Origin: Sphaerosporella brunnea
Lineage: Eukaryota > Ascomycota > Pezizomycetes > Pezizales > Pyronemataceae
Length of the DNA stretch: 64,000 nucleotides
Direction: 5' to 3'
Assembly (NCBI GenBank): GCA_008704415.1
Contig: VXIS01000024.1
Location: forward strand, 124,001-188,000
Positions within the stretch are counted from its first letter, which is position 1. Each line of letters opens with the position of its first letter. Both the position numbers and the translations under genes were made by a program. This document shows, in pieces, positions 35,920 through 47,100 of the stretch. The notes below the pieces were generated by a model. It was given only the letters and a program-made list of their open reading frames with translations, was not told where the DNA came from and did no database searches.

Positions 35920-36000
35920 CCCACCACCGGACTCTGGAGACCTACTCGCGCGGCCGAGCGCCAAGCTCACAAAATTCTGATTGGCAGAGTCCGGTGGGAG
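35920..36000. repeat. Local hairpin inside the inverted repeat family
   Basis: CCCACCACCGGACTCTG near 35920 and CAGAGTCCGGTGGGA near 35985 can pair over about 14 bases. Confidence 0.45.
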
Positions 36001-36815
36001 TGCGGCAGAAGGTTGTGAATACAATTCCTAGACAAAAGTCTTGGTGATTCTGTGAAACACCACCAAGAGTGGGCGAAAATGCGCGCTTTCTGCTCAACAC
36101 CAGAACACCGGTTCTTGCTTGTTGACCTCAAGACTCTCGTATCTAACACTTCATATGTAAAAGATCTTGTAAAAAATGGTTCAAAATTTTCAGACACCCA
36201 TAAGTGCTTCAAATATCGTCACCAAATATTCTCATGACAGGGATGCTGCATTTTAGCGGGGTTGCACAGTTTTCACGTCACCAAATTGAGTCTATCTCAA
36301 CAGGTTCAGCTTTGAAAAATTGCCAGCTTGGTAGATGTATTATTGCTATGCAAAAGCCGTTTTTGAAAATTTTTGAACATGACATTTGCTTGATATTGAG
36401 CTTTAAGCGAGCCAGCGTACAACAACAAACAGTTCATCAAAGGGCTTGATACTGGCTACAAAAATAGTAAAAATAGTCCACATAGTAGCGAATGAGCTGG
36501 GGGGTTTTTTTTTTCGTGGCTTTCAATCAGAAGACGCTGTCGTGGTTGTACAAATTGTGGTTTCCGCAGTGCAATCACCAAGACTTTTGTCTCGGAACTG
36601 TGTCATTGTGCGGCCATGCGGGCCCATGCAGCGCGTTTCTTCACCCTCCGATAACACCACCAACCTTGAGCGAAACAGCCAGCCTGTGGTTACGCAGTTA
36701 TAGGCGAGGCCAAGGAGAGTTCTGATGGCTTAATATTGAATTTGTTTTTCTTCGCTGCTTTTTGCATTGCTGCAGCTAATCGGAATTTTGTGAGCTTGGC
36801 GCTCGGCCGCGCGAG
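35940..36815. repeat. Pair of inverted diverged repeat copies
   Basis: A 38-41 base block (key part AATTTTGTGAGCTTGGCGCT followed by CGGCCGCGCGAGTA) occurs at about 36778-36820 on the plus strand and at about 35943-35984 on the minus strand with one or two differences. A second shared block (AATCACCAAGACTTTTGTCT) lies at 36573-36592 plus and about 36030-36052 minus. The order of blocks is the same in both copies, with about 150 extra bases in the right copy. Small remnant of a repeat family. Confidence 0.65.
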
Positions 36816-38250
36816 TACTGCCGATGTTACGTTTCCGGGATTACCAACCCAGCCTGTGGCATGTGGCGTTGGTCTTGGGCGCCAAGAGGATTGGAGTAGA
36901 TCACGTGATAGCTCAAAGCTTGGGCTTCGTGTTTGTTAGATCTTCAGATCAGATTGCTACAGCCTCGCCTCCGCACCGTGACAGGGCCTCCTCGAGTCAG
37001 GGGGTCCGTGAGGCGCTCATTAGACATAATGTGGAGGGTTTGCTGGATCTTATGCGTGTTGCAGGCTGCGGGTCGCACATGCACTGAAATGCAACCAACT
37101 TCTTTGTTGCATAGCTTATTCATCGCAGTGTATGAGTTTGTATGGGCACGTAGCGGGTTCTTACCCAGTGGTTGCATGCATTGTCGGATCGAACAGTATC
37201 TATGGAAGACTTCCCGCAGTGGTTTAGAAGGGATCTGGAAGCATTGAAACCTTTTTTTAAAAAAAAAACAAAAAACAAAAAACCGGCGTTCCACGAGAAG
37301 TCTCTATTCAGACTTCCAAATGTCCAAAAATCTGGGTCGCGCAAGGCGGTGGTCACTCCACGTAGCCATAAAACATCGGCCCTCGGTGGTGTGGAGGCTT
37401 TACTTTTGACAATCAACCCAACGGGTGACCTTTCAGACCCGTTTTGTAACTTCCAAACCCCCCTAGATCCTTTCAATTAATTGGAGAAAGATCTGGACCG
37501 ATCTCTAATTATTCGACAGGTTCGGGTTCAAGCTTGGCCAAACTGGATGTTCCAGTTGGAAAGCAGCCCGCATGCACGCATGCATGCAACAGCGCGTACC
37601 TGCAGCAGCAGCCAACAGCAAGCACGCTGACACGCGACTGATGTGGCAACGCGTCATGGAATATCACACTATCACAAGCGAAGTGAAGGCTTCTTGATCA
37701 ACTAGAATATCCTATTAACCAGTTAAAAGGAATCCAAAATGTCAAAAAAAAAAATCAGAATATATAAAGATATCTACAAGAAGTGAAAAACCGCTCTCCC
37801 CGTACACTAACTATAAGAGAAGAAGGGGAATAATAAGTAAGAAAGAAAAGATATCAAGGAAAACAAAAAATGTGACCTGAAGAAAATGAGTATGAAGAAG
37901 AGAAGGTATGAGGGCATACCAGTATGGCAAAAGTAGATACAAGAAAAGAAATAAAAATAGAGGAATTCGTTATGCTAGAATACTCATCATAGTCGTGAAA
38001 CCTCACCGCCAAAGGAACGCTGAATATCGCCTACATAAAAGGAAAAAATGGGGAAAAAAGGACCGTCGAGTGAGCGCGTGGGGAGACACGCGGGGGGCAT
38101 CTCCAGGATCCCCTTCCTCCCACGCTGCCACTCACTCCTCGTGAGGTGGCACCATGGACTGGGCAGCGAAGCCAAAATGCAAAGAATCCCATACCAAAAA
38201 TTGCAGACCGAAAGGAAAAAAAAAAAAAAAAACTGACACTTTCCTCTGTA

Positions 38251-40167
38251 CTAGAAAGAAAACTCTCTGAAGAGTGGCCTTCCCACTTTCAGATGTCCTG
38301 TCGGCGACCGACCTCCAAACTCCTGCACAGCACTTGCGGGCACCGTACCACTGGCAGTGACAGGACTTTCGGCACCTTCAAGGCTTTCCGATACCTGCCC
38401 CAAATCCCCATGACTTCCACGACGCACTCCCCCGAGGCCAAATATCGGCGGTGTCGATAACCGCATCAACGAGAAGTCCGCAAGCGAATGCCGTTTTCCC
38501 GAGCTCGCGGGAACAAGCGGAGCGGCCGGCGGTTCCATTTCCATAACGACGCTGGCAGTGCCGGTGGTGGAAGTTGTGCAAGTAGTATGTATAGTGTCCA
38601 AGGAGATATTATCACTGTCGCTGCGGTCTGAGGACATCGGCAGGTTGGAAAATGTCGGCGTCGTCACATATGTTGGCGAAAGTAACTCGTCCGGCTCTTG
38701 TTCCTCGTCCGATGTTTCCTCGTCTGATGTTGCTTCTGCTCCGCGTTCGGGGGGCGGAGACCGTATGCGCCCTGATGAGACGTATTCTAAGGCGCGCTGC
38801 GTGGGTGAGGGTATTCGCCGTGGCCGATCAGAGGTCAGAATTGAGGGTATAGTAGATGAATGTTCTAGTAATGGGTCTCCTCCGCGCGCAGCCTCCAACT
38901 CATTCATCAGTGCCTCGAAGCGGGCCATTGATGACATTGGCTTGTCCCCTTCAAACCGAGAGGCGGGAGAGCTGGCAAAAAATCGATCCAATATAGTTTC
39001 ACGGCGGCCGGGCACGGACCCTACAGGGGCCGAGCCTTTCGCCGGAGTGGAGCCAGTGCGAGTCCTCGGCCATGGCGGATAGCCAATTGTTGCGGAGTGC
39101 GGCCGCTGGTGTTCGCTTGCGTCCCGAGGCGAGCCAATAGTGTCCGAGCTAGTACTGGCCATGCTCGACCGGTCGTCCGAATCTATGCTGGAGAGATTGC
39201 TGGTTTTCGATCGTATTGATGGGCTCAATAATGCGGTGCTGGGCTCGCCGTTGATCAAAAATAATGATGATGGCGAGGAAACCGGCGTGTCATAGTCGTT
39301 CTCTTGCAGTCCTTCCCGCAATGCCGTGTCCACCACAATGGGCCTCACAGTCGAATGCCCTGGTATTAATCGAGACCGTATTTCCCGGACCCATATCCCC
39401 ATAACATAAGGCTCGTCTGGATTTGTCCTGAACAGCAATGTAGTCGTCGCGCCCTCTTTCCGTGATCCGTCTTTTGATGGCGCTTCATGACTTCTCCTTC
39501 GGAACGCGCGCGATGTTGAGGATGAATGCTGGAGCTGGTGCTCTGTGCTGGTCCGAAGATTCACAACGAGAGTGGGCATTATTAGCGATTTCTTCTTGCT
39601 CGCCGCCACGTCGCCGACATAACATGAAGCTATCCGTTCTATTCTATCCCAGCTGTCAGCATCCCTGCGAGGGTTTGCGAGGTTGTCGCGACCCACGGAT
39701 ATTGGGCAATGGGTTCAGGATCATTCTGCAGAGAAGAAGTCAGGACATGCCAACCACCACATATTGCCCATGATTCCCCACCTTGTGCTTGTAAACTGCC
39801 AGTGTCCATGTTCCCGTCGACTCTCCTCCGGCGGCGGCGGCTGTTGGTGCCGGGGTGGCATTAAGCGCCGATACCTGATTCGTTGACAGGCTCCTCTCCA
39901 GTCCGATTTTTGCTTTCGACGATGATTCCCCATTGTTCATGCTCCCAGCGGTTGTCGGACGTGCTGACGAGCTCGTTGAAAGTGACGGCCGCTTGCTGCC
40001 AATGTTGTTGCTAAACCGAACATATCTTTGCTGTTTCGTAGGTGGTCAACGTTCTGCTCTTTTTTGCGCCGCGATTGTTCAACCAAAAAGCGCCCTACCT
40101 TCCAACCCGCACGGCCGATCAGGTTGATGTTGCGCTCGCTCGGTGGTACCTGAAGCCAGCCCTCCAT
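38251..40167 (-). CDS. PH-domain protein, Ser/Pro-rich, function unknown
   Basis: Four exons: 40167-40099, 40030-39782, 39725-39697 and 39652-38251, 582 aa; introns of 68, 56 and 44 nt. The third exon is only 29 nt. The joined start, MEGWLQVPPSERNINLIGRAGWKQRYVRFS, reads as the first strands of a pleckstrin-homology domain, interrupted by a Ser/Thr/Ala loop of about 60 residues, then TWTLAVYKHKNDPEPIAQYPW, SCYVGDVAASKKK..PTLVVNL and a final helix (PYVMGIWVREIRSRL), ending near residue 215. The rest is disordered, with an acidic stretch (SDEETSDEEQEPDELL) and many phosphorylatable SP/TP sites. Probably lipid-binding or cortical; no enzyme domain. Confidence 0.8.
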
Positions 40168-41160
40168 TGCGAAACGTCGAGCTGTAGCTCAGAACGAGCG
40201 CAATGCTTGGGGGAGGGGGTCAATGACGGAAAAGGGAGCGAAGGCAAATTCGGATATCAAGGCACGGGGATATGGAGATAAATGGTGGTTGCGCGAGGCG
40301 CCGTTTGTTCGGGGATGTGGAACTCTGTGTCTCGGGGGCTACTCTGGAAATGTGATGCGCGAGCGCCACTACGGAAAGTTTATTCCGATATGTAGCGAGA
40401 GTAGTAGCGAAATGACGCTGGAGAGAAAGCGAGCAAGCGGTTGCGGCGGCGGCGCGCAAAGGACTGTGCGCGTGAGAAAGCTGTGGTGGTTCTAGATATG
40501 GTTCTAGATATAGATAGGATATGCTGAGAGCCGACGGTTGAAGAATCGCACTTTTTTCCCCTCGTATATTCAATATCACGGGTTCGCGAAAGCGCATACA
40601 ACCCTTGCAAGGCGGGCTTTTGTACAGTTCGACCTCTGTCCGCTTTTCTTTCACTTCTTCAATTCTTTTCCTGCAAGCCCGATATCGTTGCACTTGGGCT
40701 AACCGCGCGAGGTGTAGGTGTGCCACCGCCGCCGCCGTTGGGTCCGGAGGCTGTTTTCTGGTGGAGTTTCTGGGATGGATTGCGATCGTCGAGATGAAGT
40801 GATGGGATTGGAATGTGGAGGGCTGCATGTAGGTATGTAAGGGAAAGGTGGGAACTAGAGCACAGTAGCCGGGGAGATCCACGTTCCACGTACGGAAAGG
40901 GCCACAGCACTTACCTAGGTATGTGGGTGTTTAGCCCAAGTGACGATGCTTTGCCTTTGGGGGGGGGGGGGTGGTTATGTAAGTCTTCTGGGTAAAGGAA
41001 GTGATGGAGAAGCGAACGACAAGAAAAAAGAAAAAGAAATAATACTCTTTGGCCAGTGGCGGTGATTCTTGCTGGATGCAGTAATTAACGTCAGCGGAGT
41101 TGCTGGTTCGAGCATGTTTCAGCCACCCGCATGTCGTGCCTCCAACGTTCCTTGGCGATA

Positions 41161-41463
41161 TGGTTGGGGACGCCTATACCCAGTGTGGATAAGGTACCCC
41201 CATTATACTCCACCACAAAAGATTTATTTTCAAAAAGAACATTGATAGCGTGCTTATTTTCGCTCGCTCTATCACCCATCAAACTCAGATTCTCGAAATT
41301 CCTGCTGGCTATGGAGAATGCAACACCCAGGTTTTGCACCAATGGCACTAGGGTGTGAAAAAGGGTGTGAAAAATGGAAGATTCACACTCTCGACGGGTG
41401 TTTTATGTGTGTTAGTAAGCTCAAACTGCATGTCAGGCACACCGGTTAAGGCGTCCCCAACCA
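41161..41463. mobile_element. MITE with TA duplication (Tc1/mariner/pogo type)
   Basis: A 303-bp element with terminal inverted repeats. The first 15 bases, TGGTTGGGGACGCCT, are identical at both ends; similarity continues for about 27 bases with small differences. It is flanked on both sides by TA (41159-41160 and 41464-41465), the target duplication of Tc1/mariner/pogo transposases. It has no transposase ORF, so it would be mobilised in trans. Confidence 0.8.
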
Positions 41464-41672
41464 TAGCGAGGCACTGTGGCTTTAAGGAAAGAACTGCCGC
41501 TTCATCTGGTGGTCAATGTTCAAGCTCCTGCAACTTGTAGATACAACTGTGATACTGTTACGCGGAATTGTCTGTAGGCAGCCTCCAGTCCTGCATATTT
41601 CGTGTTGGTGCGGTGCGGTTTCAAAGTCTGTGTGCACGGTTCGAAATCTTTAAAAGATGTACTAGTACCTCA

Positions 41673-41714
41673 CCTCATCATCATCACCACCACCACCACC
41701 ACCACCACCACCAT
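41673..41714. repeat. CAC/ACC microsatellite
   Basis: TCATCATCATCACC followed by about ten ACC units. Confidence 0.85.
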
Positions 41715-43225
41715 CAATGACAACAGCTCCACTCTTCAGACTATCAGTCATAAACCCCCCGCAATGACAAATATGCATAGTTGCCTTCGAAGCTTCTTAT
41801 TATAACGCTGCGATTGCTGCCTTTCTGCGCAGCAGCATCATCTGCAATCAACTCGAAACTCTCCGACGGCATCCACAAAGTTGCGATCCGTGGCGCAATG
41901 ACGTCGCACCGCAGGAGAACCTACAGGAAATGAAAAAAAAAAAATCAAAGACACACCCGCGTGACTAACCAAGAACCAAGGAACTGAGAAACTAAGAAAG
42001 TCAAGTGCTCACTCGCAGAATCGAAGAAAAAAAAAATCTCAGCATGGCATCGTTGCATGATTCGGAATTCTGAGCGATTTGGCGCTCATCTGAGACAGTT
42101 CTGTCCCTTCCAGAAACTCTCCCGATGTCTTTGTATCTCCTTCCGTTCCCCTGTCCGTATCGAAGCCACTTTTTTTTAATTTCTGTGCATACATGTATGT
42201 ACGGCATGCCGAAAGTGACTAGTGTACCCAGCAGGGAGGGGGGCGCCATCTCTCCGGAACTTCCACGCGAGCGAACAACAGGCAGGTATGGAGAGAAGGG
42301 ACTGGGATTTCGGCGTGTCCGTTGCAATTACATACAGATTGCTGGCCGACTGGCTGAGATGAGAAGCGAAGCTTTTCCCCCTTGCATGCTGCTCATCCTA
42401 CATATCCACGTTTTTTTTATTTACATACCCTTCGACCTCAGCCATGATGCATTTGCCACCGAAGTTTAACTAGAGTACATACACAGAGGACACTTTGTTT
42501 TTTATCCACATCTCGTTCTGGCACTTGGTTCCGGAGTTTACCCACGCGTTGTGCGCGCGCGCGTGCACGACTGAGGGATTGTTCACCCCCCACGCGTGTT
42601 GGTTAACGAAGTTCTGTTTCAAACTGGCTGTGGATAAAATGGGTCGAAGAGCGCGCGCGCGCGGGTATTTCTTATCGGCCGTTTGATGTTGATATGATGG
42701 CGATGATCATAGCAGTTAAAGTCCGGCCGCAGCCTTCCAGAGCTAGCTCGTTAACCACCAGCTGGCTGGTTGGTTGGAGGTTAGGTCAATTAAGTTTGCT
42801 TTCTGCACCTGCATCACCCATCACCACCGGCTACCTTCTACATACAGTACATCATACATCATGATCATATATCATACCGGTGGTGGGTTACTCCACGACC
42901 GACCCGTATGTAACTTCGTTTCCAGCAAACCATTATCGATACTCTTGATAGAGTAAGTAACACCGTTGGGCTGAAGGGCAAACACCACCACCCCACGAAT
43001 ATGCCTCTTACACCCAACCCAGCTGGCTGGCCGGGGGTAGGGGTTAAACGAAAATGTGCAGTTGATTGCAAGATATCGATCGCGACCCAGATGTCTGGGC
43101 CCTTTGCTCGCGTCCCTTACTTCCTCTTCTCGACGCATTCCACACATAGCGTAGAGCACATAAAGCCGGATATCCACAGTTTCATAAGCCCGGGCCGATC
43201 CCTAAACCCCCCTGGCATAAAATCC

Positions 43226-43265
43226 CCAAATCCCCATGTCCGGCTCCAAATCCCCATGTCCGGCC
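43226..43265. repeat. Tandem 20-bp duplication
   Basis: Two copies of CCAAATCCCCATGTCCGGC plus one base (T, then C) head to tail. Confidence 0.85.
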
Positions 43266-43547
43266 CCCGCGGGAATCCCAGATCTCGGTCTCGGGTATCT
43301 TTAGAGTACGCCCACAGATCCCCGACCCGCTCCCACGCCCGGCTCCCCACCCCCCACCTCTCGGCTGCTGCAACATATTGGGTATGTATGTATGCTAAAC
43401 GCCGGCGCCGGGTGGGTAACGTCAGCTCAGCAGCTCAGCTCCTTCTGTGAATATGGCAATATTAATATTGATTGCTCAACCGCAACCGCAACGAAAAGAA
43501 CTCTCACTCTCACTCACAGCTGCGCTCTCACCCCCCCCCCCCTCTCC

Positions 43548-43818
43548 CAGTGTTCCTAATAGCCAGCCCGCCCGTCGGGCTGATCGATAAGACGGGCGGG
43601 CTGTTTGGGCTGCAGCCCACGTCGGGCTGGCTGGCGGGCTTCCAGCGGATGCAGGGGTCATGCGCTATGGCGAATGGAGCAACAGCTACACAGAAACACT
43701 CTTCAGTTTCTTCAGTTTACGACGTAACTAGGTCAAACTGATGGTTGCATGACAGGTTCACCTCAGTCGAAAGTGCTTGGCACAGCTGGGCTTTTGAGGC
43801 TGGCTATTAGGAACACTG
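43548..43818. mobile_element. MITE-like element, possibly hAT type
   Basis: A 271-bp element with perfect 21-bp terminal inverted repeats starting CAGTGTTCCTAATAGCCAGC (43548-43568 and 43798-43818). CAGTG ends are typical of hAT transposons. A target duplication cannot be read because both flanks are C-rich. Internally there are further short palindromes built on AGCCCGCCCGTC / GACGGGCGGGCT. No ORF. Confidence 0.72.
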
Positions 43819-44130
43819 CCCCCCCGGATCGGAAATATCTACATAGATATCTCCGGATCTCACGGCGGGCCCCGGGGAGGATTCCACGTCTTGGGGATGA
43901 TCTACATCGGTATGCCGTACTGCAGGTGGTGCCGGGGGAAGCAAAGTTTGTCGAGAGTTGACGCGGACAGAGCTCGTTTTGAGTCCTCGATGCATAGTGT
44001 ACTGTATACCTCCTATGCGGCAAGAAGTCACGACAAAGCATTCTCTACAGTGGAAAAAGAAAGAACAGACATAATCATTGTCATCACCATCAACTCGTAC
44101 AAAAAAAACAAAACACACAAAACACAGCCT

Positions 44131-47100
44131 TCACGAGACTGTCCCAAACCGTCTAATGCTTCCTTCAATCCTAGCTGCCACCGTCTTCTCCTTCTCCGTA
44201 GTCCACGACATTATTTCCAGCCTCTCCCTCAATTCTGCAACCTCCCACTCTCTCGCCAACTTCAACCATTCCGCAAACTACGCGGGTTTCACCAGCTTTC
44301 CAGCACCCTCATTCCACCCCAAAGGCAGCTCCCCCGTGTAGATATACCTCAACACCCCGAGAACAGTCTCCTTTGAACAGCTCTGGTTGATGTCAAGCCC
44401 TCCCTTGGGCTCATTGCCAGTAAGGGCCCTTCTCCAGTACCCGGACGCCGCGGCTAGAACCACACGGTGAGCGCGGAACGGTTCTCCATGAACATTGAGC
44501 TCAATATCACAGAAGCGGCCAAGTTTCCATAGTTCCCTGAGTGCCTTATTCGAAATACTCTGCCTCTCCTCGAGGCCGTCTCTAGGCAACCTAGCAGGCT
44601 TCCGCACGGCTTCGACATCGATGAGTCTCAGCAACCTGGGGAACTGATTGAGTATGGAATGCCCAAATTTCCTTTTCTCTTTCTCCTCGGCCAGAGTGAT
44701 ACGAAGCGTCTTTGCATCTTTCCAACAGAGCCGGAATTGTTCTTTCGACAATGTTGGGAGCTCCTGCGCGTCGAGATCACACCATAGCCGTCCGTCTTCG
44801 AGAATTTGCAGGTTTATTTGTAGCTGATCCTTATACTCCAAGAATTTGTAAGCTGCGATCACATCTTTGATGTAGAGTTCCAAATCGGTTGAGCCGTTCC
44901 AGCCATGCAACGAGAGGTACTTGATGTGAGCGATGACCTTCTCTGCCGAAGGCATACCACCACTCGGAATGTGCTGTAGCATTTCTTCCGTTGGTTTGGA
45001 CTCATAAAAGGCACACTGAACCAGTTATCAGAAAGAACGAATATGAGGTGAAGAAGGGATTACACACCTGGCTCCAACAAATGTCCACATATTCAGCCAA
45101 CACCAGCTCCTGAAAGCAATTGAACGGCCGCCTATTCGAGAGCGACTGCATCTTGATGTTTCTGAAGCGTGGCTGTGATGCAAACCCCCTCCTTATGGGT
45201 ATGAAGCAAACACGCAACAGGGTTTGCATCAGTGTCAGTTCGCCTTGCAAAGATCTCCAGTTGTGGCAAAGGGTGCTGTATATTGTCCGAGCATCCTCCT
45301 GGAGCTGGCCATCCAGATTGTCTCTCCAGTGGTTGTCAAGCAGCCCTCGAATTTGGATCTGCTTCACAGCAGCAACATAATCGTGTAAAGAGATCTCAGA
45401 CCTCAGACCCCCACGCCTTTCCCAGCATCGTTGCAGGCCATCATGTAAGAACTTCTCCTTTTCATCACCGCGAAAAGCAGCCTGAAAAAAAGAGTTTGTA
45501 TGATCATAAAGCTCATCAACCCTCCGAAAGTTCAGGTTTCCATCACATGCAATTGGCCAGTCACTCGGCAGCTCTGGTGATAACCCGAATGCCAACATCA
45601 AGAACGATGCATACTGTGCGACTTCGTCCTCGCGCAACTTGTGTTGGCGAATGTGTGGTACAATATACTGCCTGAGAAACGCTGGCGGTTCGGGAGTTGC
45701 TACCCCCAGAAATTGAAGAGTTCGGGTGGCAGAAAGATCTGGGGTGGGGACGATCAGGTTTTCACTGATAGTCAGCCATGGAAGAAACAATTGAGGGTGC
45801 GGCAAAAAAACTGCGTTCGCTGCCGGCGCAAACTTTCCATGGACGTTTCGCCACAACGGTAGTTGGCGAAAAAGACTCATCATAGACTGAAGTTTCGTCG
45901 CCTCACTGTCGTCACGCTTGTTCAAAACAGCGATGTAAAGATATCGCAGATGTTCAATCTCAGTCTCGTCGAATAATTTCCCGACAAAGTCTTCAAGTTT
46001 TTGATGCTCTTTGAAAGCCAGCAGACTCAAAGCTCGTGTGAAGCGCATCAACCCATTGGCCGATTGCAACGTCTCCTGTCTTTCCATGGACCTCTGAAAA
46101 GCGGTTTCCTGGGACAGAAAGAGTCCAGGTGCTTTTTGACACAGAACGGACTCGATCGTGTTCGAATTCCCGAGCTTGTACTGTCTCAAGACATCTTTAA
46201 TCAAATCCATACCGTCTACCTCCCCTGCTCCATCCATTCCAGTGGTCGATTGTGCTTGAGCATGCGAGAAGTCAATCAACGGATCCCTCGGTTTATCAGG
46301 GGGCAAGTTGGCGAGAATATCCTTCGAAAATGGTATCCCCATGATCTGCCGAACTTCTGTCGGTACCGCAGAATGCACAAAGTGACGTGGAATATCACAT
46401 GAATGTGGTTCGTCAGCAACAAGACAGTTGGCATCGGTTTCGATACCCCGCCAATCTGGCACTTTGAAATGGCTGTAATCCTCCTTTGGATAGAGTCGCG
46501 ACGCAATTCCACAGACTGTAATGGCCATCGCAAGGTTATGGTTCTGCAATGGCGTCCCGTCTTGCCCCAGGTGTTCGTTGATATGAGCCAGTTTCTCAAA
46601 AGGCGGTTGGTCCTGAACACCAAGCCGACGCAGGAGGCCTTGGTGCTTACGTAAAGAGCTCTTTACAGTGCTACAAAAAGGTTCCAACTGCATGAATTCA
46701 TCCATGAAAATGTCAGATGGCCGAAAGTAGCGTCCGGATTCTGAGGGAATCCATGGTAAGCTTCTCAATGTGCAGTCATAGTCTTCGCAGTCTCCAATAT
46801 ATTCCAGAACTTTTTCCAATCCGGCCTCGTCCTTTTTGGCTGTAAGCCCCCTTATTTGTCCTTGGATGAGCTCCGGGTCAAGTAGGTTGAACCATCCGAA
46901 AGCCTGACTCCAGTAAGGTCCAACACTAAATGGTACGATCGCCATGGAGTATCCAACAATGTCGATGAACCTGTTGTCTCTGCAATTGGATGGGCTCATC
47001 AGACAGAGCCCTCCGTTCTCATACCGTGCTGGTAGCCATCTGCCCTCCCTAAAACGCATCGATCCGATGATCTCCATATCTTCAGAAGCCTGTATGAGAG

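Larger units (their letters stand above)
31253..38250. other. 7 kb gene-poor region
   Basis: No gene could be supported on either strand. The part next to 31.25 kb serves as promoter of the SUN gene and carries G12-14 runs (about 31460 and 31686). A C14 run lies near 33005. From about 33.6 to 37.5 kb composition drops and short diverged ORFs appear, some similar to each other in inverted orientation (see 35940-36815). This looks like decayed repetitive DNA. Confidence 0.45.
40168..44130. other. 4 kb accessory spacer with MITE-like elements
   Basis: Apart from the promoter of the PH-domain gene no ORF is supported; the longest one (40220-40882, minus) lies in that gene's 5' flank and has no family features. 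It contains two inverted-repeat elements (41161-41463 and 43548-43818), an ACC microsatellite (41673-41714), a 20-bp tandem pair (43226-43265), G13 and C12 runs. Confidence 0.45.

Noticed and set aside
40220..40882. 220-codon minus ORF upstream of the PH-domain gene
   Set aside because: No family features, no splice link to the downstream gene, atypical composition; most likely leader sequence.
44240..44292. Very short intron (GTGAAA..TAG, 15 nt, or 33 nt) removing the UAG in the BTB domain
   Set aside because: Far shorter than any other intron here (41 nt or more) and lacks donor consensus and branch site.
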